Source of the DNA: Streptococcus suis
GTDB lineage: Bacteria; Bacillota; Bacilli; Lactobacillales; Streptococcaceae
Direction: 5' to 3'
Length of the DNA: 64,000 bases
Assembly (NCBI RefSeq): GCF_002960445.1
Contig: NZ_POJD01000142.1
Span: 1-64,000 of the forward strand
How positions within the stretch are numbered: position 1 is the stretch's first letter; each line of letters opens with the position of its first letter. The position numbers and the translations under genes were made by a program. Below are positions 34,886 to 43,646 of the stretch, one piece after another. The notes beneath the pieces were generated by a model. That model worked only from the letters and a program-made list of their open reading frames with translations. It was not told the origin of the DNA and made no database searches.

Positions 34886-35020
34886 TCCTGTGATAGTAAG
34901 CAGTATTACAGGATGCTAATCGAATAGAAGAGGCTGACAATGATGTAAGCCTAAAAGCAATGACGCTTGAAGAGTGGTAATAGACGAGTTCTATTAGCAT
35001 TTCTTTAAGTGTCTTTTTTT
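34886..35020 (+). promoter_or_regulatory. ANTAR-type leader before eutA
   Basis: A strong preceding hairpin (TCCTGTGATA 34886-34895 with TATTACAGGA 34904-34913) is followed by the ANTAR pair. Hairpin 1 is GGCTGAC[AATGAT]GTAAGCC (34932-34951, one mismatch) and hairpin 2 AAGC[AATGAC]GCTT (34955-34968). The 3' part of hairpin 2 overlaps the terminator stem 34962-34973 with 35002-35013, which has an inner TAATAGA/TTCTATTA stem and a run of seven Ts. The eutA ribosome site GGAGG comes straight after. Confidence 0.87.
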
Positions 35021-35032
35021 GGAGGTAAGGTG

Positions 35033-36466
35033 ATGTCCGATAAGATTTTAAGTGTTGGCATTGATATTGGTACTGCTACGACCCAACTGGTGTTATCTGA
35101 ATTGACTGTGGAGAATATTGCCTCCGTTTTCACTATTCCACGTGTCTATATAACAGATAAGAAGGTTCTATATAGGAGTGAAATTATCTTTACTCCCATC
35201 TTTGAAAATCTTTTGATAGATGTTGAGTCTATAAAAGAATTTGTCCGCTTGGAATACCAAAAAGCAGGTATTTCTAAAGATATGATTCAGATGGGGGCTG
35301 TCATCATAACGGGTGAAACAGCTAGAAAGGATAATGCTAGTCAAGTCTTAGAGGCTTTGAGTGGCTATGCTGGTGATTTTGTTGTTGCTACTGCTGGTCC
35401 AGACTTAGAGAGTGTTATCTCTGGAAAGGGAGCTGGTAGCTATCAGTACTCTCAGGAACATCACACTTCTGTAGCAAATATTGATATTGGTGGTGGAACA
35501 TCCAATATCTCTGTTTACCGAGAGGGTGATTTGATTGATACAGCGTGCTTTGATATTGGTGGCAGGCTTGTGAAAATTGAACCTAATAGTCACAAAATTA
35601 CCTATATTGCTCCAAAACTTCAAGAAATTATTAGCCAAGAAAAATTACAATTGGCAGTAGGGGCTCAACTTAATGGTCCAGATTTAGAACGCTTGATAGA
35701 TATTTTAGTATCTGTACTGGAGCAAAGTTTGGGTCTAGATACAAATAGTCCATACTATGAGTTACTTCAGACTAATCATGGTTTGAAACTAGATTATCCT
35801 GTCAAGTGTGTTTCGTTCTCAGGGGGAGTAGCTGATGCTATTTTCCAAGCAGATCCTTCTGTTAGTGATTTTCACTATGGTGATATAGGGATACTACTTG
35901 GAAAAGCGCTAGCACAATCGAAAATATTTTCAGACAAGAAGGTAATTGAGTCAGTTGAAACCATTCGGGCTACAGTAGTTGGTGCTGGTAGTCATACGAC
36001 AGAGGTAAGTGGGAGCACGATTACCTACATTTCGAAAATTTTGCCAATCAAGAATATCCCAGTTTTAAAATTATCTAGTCAAGATGAGATGGGATCTAAG
36101 CAAATGCTGGCAGAAGCTATTAAGGAAAAAAGCCGTTGGTTCATGCTTGAAAATGAAGTGCAGGAATTAGCGCTGGCCTTAGATGGTATAAAGAGTCCAA
36201 GTTTTGTCAGGGTACAAGAATATGCTCAGGCTATTCTGGAAGGGATGAAAGATAGTATTGACCGAGGAATTCCTTTGTTGGTTGTTGTCAAGGAAGACAT
36301 GGCAAAGGTACTTGGTCAAAGCTTGTTTGCATTGTTGCCTAAAGATTATCCCTTTGTTTGTATCGATTCAGTTGATGTGCAAAATGGAGATTACATTGAT
36401 ATTGGCAATCCGCTAATCGAAGGGTCGGTTTTACCAGTCGTTGTAAAAACCCTCGTATTCAGTTAA
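35033..36466 (+). CDS. eutA: Ethanolamine ammonia-lyase reactivating factor
   Basis: This 477-residue protein of the actin-like ATPase fold has [17 protein letters not shown] at the N-terminus, [18 protein letters not shown] as the second phosphate loop, and [11 protein letters not shown]. EutA exchanges damaged cobalamin from EutBC at the cost of ATP. ATG 35033 lies 7 bases after GGAGG; an upstream in-frame start falls in the terminator and is rejected. It begins the long structural operon after eutV. Confidence 0.93.
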   Translation: MSDKILSVGIDIGTATTQLVLSELTVENIASVFTIPRVYITDKKVLYRSEIIFTPIFENLLIDVESIKEFVRLEYQKAGISKDMIQMGAVIITGETARKDNASQVLEALSGYAGDFVVATAGPDLESVISGKGAGSYQYSQEHHTSVANIDIGGGTSNISVYREGDLIDTACFDIGGRLVKIEPNSHKITYIAPKLQEIISQEKLQLAVGAQLNGPDLERLIDILVSVLEQSLGLDTNSPYYELLQTNHGLKLDYPVKCVSFSGGVADAIFQADPSVSDFHYGDIGILLGKALAQSKIFSDKKVIESVETIRATVVGAGSHTTEVSGSTITYISKILPIKNIPVLKLSSQDEMGSKQMLAEAIKEKSRWFMLENEVQELALALDGIKSPSFVRVQEYAQAILEGMKDSIDRGIPLLVVVKEDMAKVLGQSLFALLPKDYPFVCIDSVDVQNGDYIDIGNPLIEGSVLPVVVKTLVFS

Positions 36467-36496
36467 GTAGTCAATATCAAAAGGAGGATAAATTTA

Positions 36497-37870
36497 ATGA
36501 TATTAAAAACGAAGTTATTTGGTCGAGTCTATGAATTTCATTCTGTTAAAGAAGTCTTGGCCAAGGCTAATGAATTCAAATCAGGAGATCATTTGGCTGG
36601 TGTTGCTGCAGAGTCTGCAGAAGAACGTGTAGCAGCTAAGGTTGTTTTGGCTCAGCTCAAGCTTTCTGATTTGTTTAATAACCCAGTTGTCCCTTATGAA
36701 GAGGATGAAGTGACGCGCATTATCATTGACGACGTTAATCTTCGAACCTATGAAAAAATCAAAAACTGGACGGTTGAAGAACTGCGTGAGTGGATTCTTG
36801 ATAATAAAACAACAAATATTGATATTCAATGGTTGTCACGTGGTTTAACTTCAGAAATGGTTGCAGCTGTTGCTAAGCTCATGACAAACTTAGACTTGAT
36901 TGTAGCAGCGCAAAAGATTGTCATTACTAAGACTGCAAATACTACTATTGGTGTTCCAGGTACCTTCTCATCTCGCTTGCAGCCTAACCACACAACTGAT
37001 GATCCTGATGGTATCATGGCTTCAACAATGGAAGGCTTTGCTTATGGCTGTGGAGATGCCTTGCTTGGTTTGAACCCGGTGGATGATTCGGTAGAAAGTA
37101 CCAAACGGATTTTGCATAAATTCAATGATTTTATTGAAGAGTATAAAATCCCAACTCAGCATTGCGTGCTGGCCCATGTAACGACACAAATTGAGGCCAT
37201 GAATCAGGGAGCTCCGACAGGATTGGTCTTCCAGTCTATTGCTGGATCTGAGAAAGGAAATACAGCCTTTGGTTTTGATGCTAAAATCATTCAAGAGGCT
37301 CGTGACACAGCCTTGAAAGTAGGTACAGCAGCAGGTCCAAACGTTATGTACTTTGAAACAGGTCAGGGATCAGAATTGTCCTCAGATGCCCATCATGGAG
37401 CTGACCAAGTAACTATGGAAGCACGTTGTTATGGTTTTGCAAAACGTTTCGATCCATTCCTTGTTAATACTGTAGTTGGTTTCATTGGTCCAGAGTACCT
37501 CTACGATTCCAAACAAGTTATTCGTGCAGGTTTGGAAGACCACTTCATGGGTAAATTGACAGGTATTTCAATGGGATGTGATATCTGTTACACCAACCAC
37601 ATGAAAGCTGATCAAAACGATGCTGAAAACCTACTTGTTCTCCTCGGTGCTGCAGGTGTCAACTATATCATGGCTATTCCACATGGTGATGACATCATGT
37701 TGAACTACCAAACAACTGGCTATCATGAAACCGCTACCATGCGTGACTTGTTAGGCAAGCGTCCAATCAAAGAATTTGAAATCTGGATGGAAAATATGGG
37801 CTTGATGAAAGATGGTCATCTGACTGAAATTGGTGGTGATGGCTCTGTCTTTATGAAGTCAAAAATATAG
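36497..37870 (+). CDS. eutB: Ethanolamine ammonia-lyase large subunit
   Basis: This 457-residue TIM-barrel subunit (usual length about 453) forms the active site where adenosylcobalamin radicals split ethanolamine into acetaldehyde and ammonia. GLTSEMVAAVAKLMTNLDL, PGTFSSRLQPNHTTDDPDG and MSMG-type CDICYTNHMKADQND segments are characteristic. A strong AAGGAGG site precedes it. It lies 12 bases before eutC. Confidence 0.96.
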   Translation: MILKTKLFGRVYEFHSVKEVLAKANEFKSGDHLAGVAAESAEERVAAKVVLAQLKLSDLFNNPVVPYEEDEVTRIIIDDVNLRTYEKIKNWTVEELREWILDNKTTNIDIQWLSRGLTSEMVAAVAKLMTNLDLIVAAQKIVITKTANTTIGVPGTFSSRLQPNHTTDDPDGIMASTMEGFAYGCGDALLGLNPVDDSVESTKRILHKFNDFIEEYKIPTQHCVLAHVTTQIEAMNQGAPTGLVFQSIAGSEKGNTAFGFDAKIIQEARDTALKVGTAAGPNVMYFETGQGSELSSDAHHGADQVTMEARCYGFAKRFDPFLVNTVVGFIGPEYLYDSKQVIRAGLEDHFMGKLTGISMGCDICYTNHMKADQNDAENLLVLLGAAGVNYIMAIPHGDDIMLNYQTTGYHETATMRDLLGKRPIKEFEIWMENMGLMKDGHLTEIGGDGSVFMKSKI

Positions 37871-37882
37871 GAGGAAGTTACT

Positions 37883-38776
37883 GTGAATGAACTAGAATTA
37901 AAAGAAATGATTCGTTCCATTTTGAATGAAATAACTGAAACGCCAGTTGTACCAGAAAAAATGGACACGCCTTCCTCTTCACATCAACCGAAGCAAGAAG
38001 ATAGCCAAATTGAAGATGGAATCATTCCTGATATTACCGAGGTGGATATTCAGAAACAATTCCTTATTCCAAACGCGATCAATGAAGAGGCTTATCGCAA
38101 GATTAAACAATTCACTCCAGCTCGTTTAGGTTTGTGGAGAGCAGGAAATCGCTATAAAACACAAACAATTCTGCGCTTTAGAGCAGACCATGCTGCAGCT
38201 CAAGACGCAGTATTCTCCTATGTCGCAGAAGATTTTGTCAAAGAGATGGGCTTTATTCCTGTCCATACCAAGGCTTCTTCTAAGGACGAATACCTAACGC
38301 GACCTGATTTGGGAAGAATTTTCCCAGAAGATCAGCAGGAAATTATCAAAAACAGCTGTAAGAAGAATGCCAAAGTTCAAATTGTTGTCGGTGATGGATT
38401 GAGCTCGTCAGCCATTGAAGCAAACATAAGAGATTTCCTTCCAGCTTTGAAGCAAGGTTTGAAAATGTTTGGTCTAGAATTCGACGAGGTACTCTTTATC
38501 AAACACTCACGGGTTGGTGCCATGGACCATATTGCAGAATTGACAGGTGCAGAAGTTGTTTGTATCTTGATTGGCGAACGTCCAGGATTGGTAACAGCAG
38601 AATCTATGAGTGCCTACTTGGCCTATAGACCAACGATGGGGATGCCCGAATCACGTCGGACTGTTGTATCCAATATTCACAAAGGTGGAACTCCTGCGGT
38701 AGAGGCAGGGGCATATGTTGCGGAAATCATTAAAAAGATTTTGGACAATAAAAAATCAGGTGTTGATTTGAAATAA
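37883..38776 (+). CDS. eutC: Ethanolamine ammonia-lyase small subunit
   Basis: This 297-residue subunit completes the cobalamin-binding site of Eut[46 protein letters not shown] and [18 protein letters not shown] are family signatures. The first 20 residues (starting [17 protein letters not shown]) form an amphipathic helix like those that direct cargo into microcompartments, followed by a flexible acidic linker. Translation starts at GTG 37883; the nearby ATG is out of frame. Confidence 0.95.
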   Translation: MNELELKEMIRSILNEITETPVVPEKMDTPSSSHQPKQEDSQIEDGIIPDITEVDIQKQFLIPNAINEEAYRKIKQFTPARLGLWRAGNRYKTQTILRFRADHAAAQDAVFSYVAEDFVKEMGFIPVHTKASSKDEYLTRPDLGRIFPEDQQEIIKNSCKKNAKVQIVVGDGLSSSAIEANIRDFLPALKQGLKMFGLEFDEVLFIKHSRVGAMDHIAELTGAEVVCILIGERPGLVTAESMSAYLAYRPTMGMPESRRTVVSNIHKGGTPAVEAGAYVAEIIKKILDNKKSGVDLK

Positions 38777-38791
38777 AAAGGAGGTCCTATT

Positions 38792-39445
38792 GTGATAAAC
38801 GAACGTTTGGGAGCATCTGTTCTTAGTGCTCTACTTATTTCCAATGTTGATGCCAGTCTGGCTGCTTCTTTGGAGTTAAAACCTCATCATCGAAGTTTGG
38901 GAATTATTACTTCAGATTGTGATGACGTAACCTATGTTGCACTGGATGAAGCAACCAAGTCTGCCGATGTTGAAGTGGTTTACGCTAGAAGTATGTACGC
39001 GGGTGCTGGAAATGCATCAACTAAATTGGCTGGTGAAGTCATTGGTATCTTAGCAGGTCCAACTCCGGAAGAAGTTCGGAGTGGCTTGGATGTTGCCATT
39101 TATGAAATTGAAAATGGCGCAAGCTTCTATAGTGCTAATGATGACAATACTATCCCATATTTTGCTCATTGTGTTTCCCGCGCAGGTTCTTATCTTTCCC
39201 AAGGTGCAAATGCCGACGAGGGAACTGCTATTGCCTACTTGATTGCACCGCCAGCCGAAGCCATGGTTGGTCTTGATGCAGCTTTGAAAGCTTCAGATGT
39301 GACCATTGGTTCCTTCTATGGTCCGCCAAGCGAAACAAACTTTGCTGGAGGTCTTCTAGTGGGTTCTCAATCGGCTTGTAGGGCTGCCTGTGATGCCTTT
39401 GCAAGAACAGTTATCTCTATTGCAAGCAATCCTAAGAATTATTAA
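38792..39445 (+). CDS. eutL: Microcompartment shell protein EutL (tandem BMC trimer)
   Basis: This 217-residue protein of the EutL type has two permuted BMC domains (roughly 1-110 and 111-217). SLGIITSDCDDVTYVALDEATK, GPTPEEVRSGLD and GSFYGPPSETNFAGGLL match the family. It forms pseudohexameric trimers with a gated central pore. Translation starts at GTG 38792 after AAAAGGAGG. Confidence 0.94.
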   Translation: MINERLGASVLSALLISNVDASLAASLELKPHHRSLGIITSDCDDVTYVALDEATKSADVEVVYARSMYAGAGNASTKLAGEVIGILAGPTPEEVRSGLDVAIYEIENGASFYSANDDNTIPYFAHCVSRAGSYLSQGANADEGTAIAYLIAPPAEAMVGLDAALKASDVTIGSFYGPPSETNFAGGLLVGSQSACRAACDAFARTVISIASNPKNY

Positions 39446-39457
39446 AAGGGGGATTAG

Positions 39458-40120
39458 ATGGCTAAAAGAGCACTAGGACTAATTGAAGTAAGAGGGTATC
39501 TAGGTGCTGTTGTAGCTGCCGATATAGCTGTAAAAGCAGCCAATGTCTCCATTATCAATATTGAGAAAATCAAATCTGGTTTGAATACCGTACATATTAC
39601 AGGAGATGTTGGCGCTGTAAAAGCAGCAGTAGCTGCTGCAGTCGCAGAACTCGAAAATAAATCTTTTTATCGTGGTAGCCATGTCATTGCTAGCATGGAT
39701 GAGCAGACTGAAAAATTGATCAGGGCTGAGAAGAAACTCAATAAAGAAGAGCCTCTTCCAGTCGAAGAGCGAGCTATTGCCGTAGAGCAAGCTGTGCCTC
39801 TCACACAATCGAAGGAAGAGGTTGCTGTTTCTGCAAATCTTGTAGCTAGCCCTGAGCCATCAGAAAGGACAGAGCTAGTTAATGAAGAAGCTACTGAAAC
39901 AACGGAAGTAGCGGAAATGCCTACAAGCATAGAAGAGGAAGCGGTCGAAACACCTTTTGTTCCTAAGTTTTCACAAACAGAGCTGGAAAAATTAAAAGTT
40001 GTCAAACTCAGAAGCATTGCCTACCGTGAAAAAGATATTCAATTAAGCAAAAAAGAAATAAAATTTGCTAACAAGCGTCAGCTTGTCCAAGCCTTGATGG
40101 AACTCTCTAGAAAGGAGTAA
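39458..40120 (+). CDS. BMC shell protein with C-terminal SAP/Rho-N-like tail (EutK-like)
   Basis: This 220-residue protein has a BMC domain at residues 1-90 (AKRALGLIEVRGYLGAVVAADIAV; KAANVSI). A linker of about 75 residues rich in Glu, Val, Thr, Ala and Pro follows. The C-terminal helical segment (about 172-220, containing LEKLKVVKLRSIA and ANKRQLVQALMEL) resembles SAP or Rho N-terminal nucleic-acid-binding modules. EutK of enterobacteria also has a basic C-terminal domain of a different sort. The tail may bind RNA, DNA or a cargo enzyme. Confidence 0.8.
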   Translation: MAKRALGLIEVRGYLGAVVAADIAVKAANVSIINIEKIKSGLNTVHITGDVGAVKAAVAAAVAELENKSFYRGSHVIASMDEQTEKLIRAEKKLNKEEPLPVEERAIAVEQAVPLTQSKEEVAVSANLVASPEPSERTELVNEEATETTEVAEMPTSIEEEAVETPFVPKFSQTELEKLKVVKLRSIAYREKDIQLSKKEIKFANKRQLVQALMELSRKE

Positions 40121-40126
40121 TACTGA

Positions 40127-41632
40127 ATGTACTTAGAAGATAAGGATTTAGTATCAATACAGGAAGTTCGCAACCTTGTTCGCCAAGCAAAAAATGCTCA
40201 ACGTGAACTAGCGCAGATGTCCCAAGAACAGATTGATACGATTGTCAAAGTCGTTGCAAAAGCTTGTTACGATGAGCGTGAACGACTAGCTAAGATGGCT
40301 GTTGAAGAAACTGGATTTGGTCGCTGGCAGGATAAAGTTATCAAAAATACAGTGGCTTCAAAGGTGCTTCTGGAGCATATCAAGAATATGAAGACTGTAG
40401 GTATCTTGCGCGAAGATACAGAGAAAAAGATTATCGAAGTTGGTGTACCAGTTGGTGTGATTGCTGGTCTGATTCCTTCGACAAACCCGACCTCTACTGT
40501 CATGTATAAAGCCCTCATCTCCTTGAAGGCTGGAAACAGTATTGTATTTTCTCCACACCCAAGCGCCTTGAAGTGTATTGTTGAAACAGTGGAAATTATT
40601 AAACGCGCTGCTAAAACAGCTGGCTGTCCAGATGGAGCCATCAGTGTTATCGAAAAAACTTCCATTGCGGCAACTAATGAGCTCATGCGCCACAAAGATA
40701 CAAATCTTATTTTGGCAACGGGTGGTACAGCTATGGTAAAAGCAGCTTATTCATCTGGAACTCCTGCGATTGGTGTAGGACCTGGTAATGGACCAGCCTT
40801 TATCGAACGGAGTGCGGATATTCCAACAGCTGTTCGCCATATTATCGAGTCTAAAACCTTTGATAATGGTGTCATTTGTGCCTCTGAGCAATCAGTCATT
40901 GTTGAAGAGGACATGAAAGACATTGTCATCGCAGAATTTAAAAAGCAAGGTGCTTACTTCTTACCACCTGCTGATGCTAAAAAATTGGGAGAATTTATCA
41001 TTCTTCCAAGCGGTGCAATGAATCCGAAAATGGTTGGTAAGACACCTCAAATCATCGCTGAGCGGGCAGGTATCTCTGTACCGGCTGACGCAAGAGTCTT
41101 GATTGCAGAAGAGTGTAGAGTTGGAAAAGATGCACCATATTCTATGGAAAAATTGGCTCCAATTCTTGGTTTCTATACTGTTAAAACATGGGAAGAGGCT
41201 TGTGATTTAAGTATTAAAATTCTGCATCATGAAGGGGTTGGACATACCCTATCCATCCACTCTAAGAATGATGAGATTATTCGTGAGTTCGCCCTGAAAA
41301 AACCAGTTTCCCGTCTATTAGTCAATACACCTGCAGCTCTTGGTGGTGTTGGTGGCACAACAGGTTTGTTCCCAGCCTTTACCTTAGGCTGTGGGGCAGT
41401 CGGAGGAAGTGCCACATCTGATAACGTTAGTCCACACAATCTTTATAACATCCGTCGTGTTGCTTACGGAACATCTGAATACACAGATTTCTTAAAAGCT
41501 GAAAATCTAATGGATAGTTATAGAGGGACAACAACTGATACAAATATAAGCTCAGGTCCAACTTCAAGTACCAACGAAGATGAGCTTGTTGAATTACTTG
41601 TAAAACAAGTATTAGCTAAATTAGGTCAATAA
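40127..41632 (+). CDS. eutE: CoA-acylating aldehyde dehydrogenase with C-terminal encapsulation helix
   Basis: This 501-residue aldehyde dehydrogenase converts acetaldehyde or propionaldehyde to the acyl-CoA. The catalytic Cys251 is in NGVICASEQS; PSTNPTSTVMYKALISLK and GVGPGNGPAFIERS are typical of EutE/PduP. It begins directly with the catalytic domain and lacks an N-terminal targeting helix. Instead the last 19 residues (NEDELVELLVKQVLAKLGQ) after a Ser/Thr-rich linker look like an encapsulation helix. It is the only such enzyme in the locus and must serve both substrates. Confidence 0.93.
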   Translation: MYLEDKDLVSIQEVRNLVRQAKNAQRELAQMSQEQIDTIVKVVAKACYDERERLAKMAVEETGFGRWQDKVIKNTVASKVLLEHIKNMKTVGILREDTEKKIIEVGVPVGVIAGLIPSTNPTSTVMYKALISLKAGNSIVFSPHPSALKCIVETVEIIKRAAKTAGCPDGAISVIEKTSIAATNELMRHKDTNLILATGGTAMVKAAYSSGTPAIGVGPGNGPAFIERSADIPTAVRHIIESKTFDNGVICASEQSVIVEEDMKDIVIAEFKKQGAYFLPPADAKKLGEFIILPSGAMNPKMVGKTPQIIAERAGISVPADARVLIAEECRVGKDAPYSMEKLAPILGFYTVKTWEEACDLSIKILHHEGVGHTLSIHSKNDEIIREFALKKPVSRLLVNTPAALGGVGGTTGLFPAFTLGCGAVGGSATSDNVSPHNLYNIRRVAYGTSEYTDFLKAENLMDSYRGTTTDTNISSGPTSSTNEDELVELLVKQVLAKLGQ

Positions 41633-41657
41633 AAAATAATTTTTGGAGGTCATAACA

Positions 41658-41951
41658 ATGGCAAGTGCAAACGCATTAGGAATGGTAGAAACACGCGGCT
41701 TGGTTGGCGCAATCGAAGCAGCAGATGCAATGGTCAAAGCAGCAAACGTTACCCTTGTAGGTAAAGAACAAGTTGGTGGTGGTTTGGTGACTGTCTTGGT
41801 TCGTGGAGATGTTGGTGCAGTTAAAGCAGCGACAGATGCAGGTGCAGCAGCAGCAGAAAATGTTGGTGAATTAGTATCTGTACACGTTATCCCACGTCCA
41901 CATTCAGAAGTAGAAGTAATTTTACCTCAAGCTAAAAAAGAAGAAGAATAA
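41658..41951 (+). CDS. eutM: Hexameric shell protein EutM/PduA, copy 1
   Basis: This 97-residue single BMC domain protein starts [44 protein letters not shown] is the standard core. It is the major flat facet hexamer. It has a short charged tail (QAKKEEE) that copy 2 lacks. ATG 41658 follows TTGGAGG; an in-frame TTG at 41643 overlaps that ribosome site. The DNA is almost identical to copy 2. Confidence 0.95.
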   Translation: MASANALGMVETRGLVGAIEAADAMVKAANVTLVGKEQVGGGLVTVLVRGDVGAVKAATDAGAAAAENVGELVSVHVIPRPHSEVEVILPQAKKEEE

Positions 41952-41970
41952 AAAATCGGAGGAAATAACA

Positions 41971-42246
41971 ATGGCAAACGCAAACGCATTAGGAATGGTA
42001 GAAACACGCGGCTTGGTTGGCGCAATCGAAGCAGCAGATGCAATGGTCAAAGCAGCAAACGTTACCCTTGTAGGTAAAGAACAAGTTGGTGGTGGTTTGG
42101 TGACTGTCTTGGTTCGCGGAGATGTTGGCGCAGTTAAAGCAGCGACAGATGCTGGTGCAGCAGCAGCAGAAAATGTAGGTGAATTAGTATCTGTACACGT
42201 CATTCCACGTCCTCATTCAGAAGTAGAAGTAATTTTACCGAAGTAG
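41971..42246 (+). CDS. eutM: Hexameric shell protein EutM/PduA, copy 2
   Basis: This 91-residue BMC protein has the same residues as copy 1 from position 4 on; only the third residue (Asn for Ser) and the tail differ. I count seven base differences over the shared coding region, all silent, so the copies arose recently or are kept alike by gene conversion. A strong GGAGG site precedes it. Confidence 0.95.
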   Translation: MANANALGMVETRGLVGAIEAADAMVKAANVTLVGKEQVGGGLVTVLVRGDVGAVKAATDAGAAAAENVGELVSVHVIPRPHSEVEVILPK

Positions 42247-42257
42247 CGAATAAGTGT

Positions 42258-42298
42258 ACTGGCTACCCATTTGAGTAGGTTCTCTGCGGGTAGCCAGT
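42258..42298 (+). other. Strong hairpin after the eutM pair
   Basis: A perfect 11-bp stem (ACTGGCTACCC 42258-42268 with GGGTAGCCAGT 42288-42298) closes a 19-base loop. The sequence after it (TGATTAAATAATCG) has no T-run, so it is more likely an mRNA-stabilising or processing stem than a full terminator. It would suit over-production of the preceding shell proteins. Confidence 0.7.
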
Positions 42299-42329
42299 TG
42301 ATTAAATAATCGTTAAAGGATGTGAGTGT

Positions 42330-42974
42330 ATGTCGGTTTTTACAGAAGTAAAGATTAGAAAGCTGCTCAAGGAGCTTTCTATTGCTGACGGAGGAGTTTT
42401 CCAGTTAGGTGAACATGAAAAACTGACTCCATCAGCAAGAAGTTACTTGAATGACCATCATATTCGAGTGGTCCAAACGCGTTCCAATAATCAGCAACTT
42501 ACGACATCTCCACAAGCGATACATCAAAAAGTAACTACTTTAGAAGATTCAGCAATCTATCCAATATTGTTTCGTCTAACGACACTTTATCCACATTTTC
42601 TTAAAAGTAAACGTGAACTCTATCTTTCATTCGAACAATCAAAATTTGAGAAAGTCAGCAAAGTATTGACAATGATTGAAGGTATGGTATCTGGTCAGAT
42701 ACTGGATGAACTTCACGATTATGATGAACTACTACCGTCGGTGACAGAACTGGATGAATATAGTCAGCAAAGGGAACTTGATTTTACAAAGCTTTCCTTA
42801 ACCTGTGCTGTAACTAACTGGAAACTAGCTCTGTACGAAACTTACATAGCCTTAGCTACGCTTGAACAGGAGCTATCGCTGATAGGTTCTCGAGAAAATG
42901 ATGTATATTTGGCTAAGCTAACTCATTTATTGCATTCTACTCAGATTTTCCTATGGATGACAATGGATGAGTGA
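42330..42974 (+). CDS. eutT: EutT-like cobalamin adenosyltransferase family protein (divergent)
   Basis: This 214-residue protein starts with a module (FTEVKIRKLLKELSI, then LTPSARSYLNDHHIRVV) that matches the N-terminus of EutT. The remainder is an all-helical bundle consistent with the adenosyltransferase fold. It lacks the HX11CCXXC metal motif of Salmonella EutT. Family membership rests on the N-terminal module and position; activity is not assured. The start is ATG 42330 after AAAGGATG. Two further adenosyltransferases exist in the biosynthetic half. Confidence 0.7.
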   Translation: MSVFTEVKIRKLLKELSIADGGVFQLGEHEKLTPSARSYLNDHHIRVVQTRSNNQQLTTSPQAIHQKVTTLEDSAIYPILFRLTTLYPHFLKSKRELYLSFEQSKFEKVSKVLTMIEGMVSGQILDELHDYDELLPSVTELDEYSQQRELDFTKLSLTCAVTNWKLALYETYIALATLEQELSLIGSRENDVYLAKLTHLLHSTQIFLWMTMDE

Positions 42975-42993
42975 AAGGTAAGGTGTGATTAGA

Positions 42994-43623
42994 ATGGAAA
43001 TAAAAGAGCTAATTGATAAGATTGCTACAAGAGTTCAGGATGAATTAGAAGGAAGTTTTGAAATTGAGGCGAGTGGACGCCATATCCACCTTTCTCAAGA
43101 AGATTTAGAAACCTTATTTGGAAAAGATTATTCTCTAACCAAAGCTAAAGATTTATCCCAACCTGGACAATTTGCTTGTAAAGAACGTTTGACAATTTTA
43201 GGTCCAAAAGGTTCCTTCCAAAATGTGGTGATACTCGGTCCTGTTCGTGGTGCGACACAAGTTGAAGTATCGTTGACAGATTGCTTGAAGCTAGGTGTCA
43301 ATGCTCCTATTCGAGAGAGCGGACAGATTGAGGATACTCCAGGGATTGTCTTGATAAATGGAAGTAAGGTAGTATCTCTGGATAAGGGATTGATTGTTGC
43401 TAAACGTCATATTCATATGACCCCAGAAGATGCTGCTAAAGCCAATGTAGTGAATAAGGAAATTGTGCAAGTACAAGTAGGGGGAGAAAGAGGGCTGATT
43501 TTTGATGATGTCGTCATCCGAGTTCACCCTAAGTTTGCAACTTATATGCACATTGACTATGATGAAGCCAATGCTTGCGGATTTAAAAAAGGAATGCGTG
43601 GTCGCATTATCAAAAAAGGATAG
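42994..43623 (+). CDS. pduL: Microcompartment phosphotransacylase
   Basis: This 209-residue PduL-type phosphotransacylase turns acetyl- or propionyl-CoA into the acyl phosphate and frees CoA inside the shell. Zn-binding histidines are in ASGRHIHLSQED and VAKRHIHMTPEDA; ILGPVRGATQVEVSLTD links the two barrels. The first 20 residues form a predicted amphipathic targeting helix (MEIKELIDKIATRVQDEL). I prefer ATG 42994; GTG 42985 abuts its ribosome site. Confidence 0.94.
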   Translation: MEIKELIDKIATRVQDELEGSFEIEASGRHIHLSQEDLETLFGKDYSLTKAKDLSQPGQFACKERLTILGPKGSFQNVVILGPVRGATQVEVSLTDCLKLGVNAPIRESGQIEDTPGIVLINGSKVVSLDKGLIVAKRHIHMTPEDAAKANVVNKEIVQVQVGGERGLIFDDVVIRVHPKFATYMHIDYDEANACGFKKGMRGRIIKKG

Positions 43624-43646
43624 AGATGGTTTAGAAAGGATGAAAA

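Noticed and set aside
35009-35032. Upstream start for eutA
   Set aside because: It would begin within the terminator stem and read through the T-run; ATG 35033 lies just behind GGAGG.
40267-40695. Long antisense frames opposite eutE (also opposite eutK and eutM)
   Set aside because: They mirror conserved coding sequence, lack ribosome sites and have repetitive composition produced by codon bias of the real genes.
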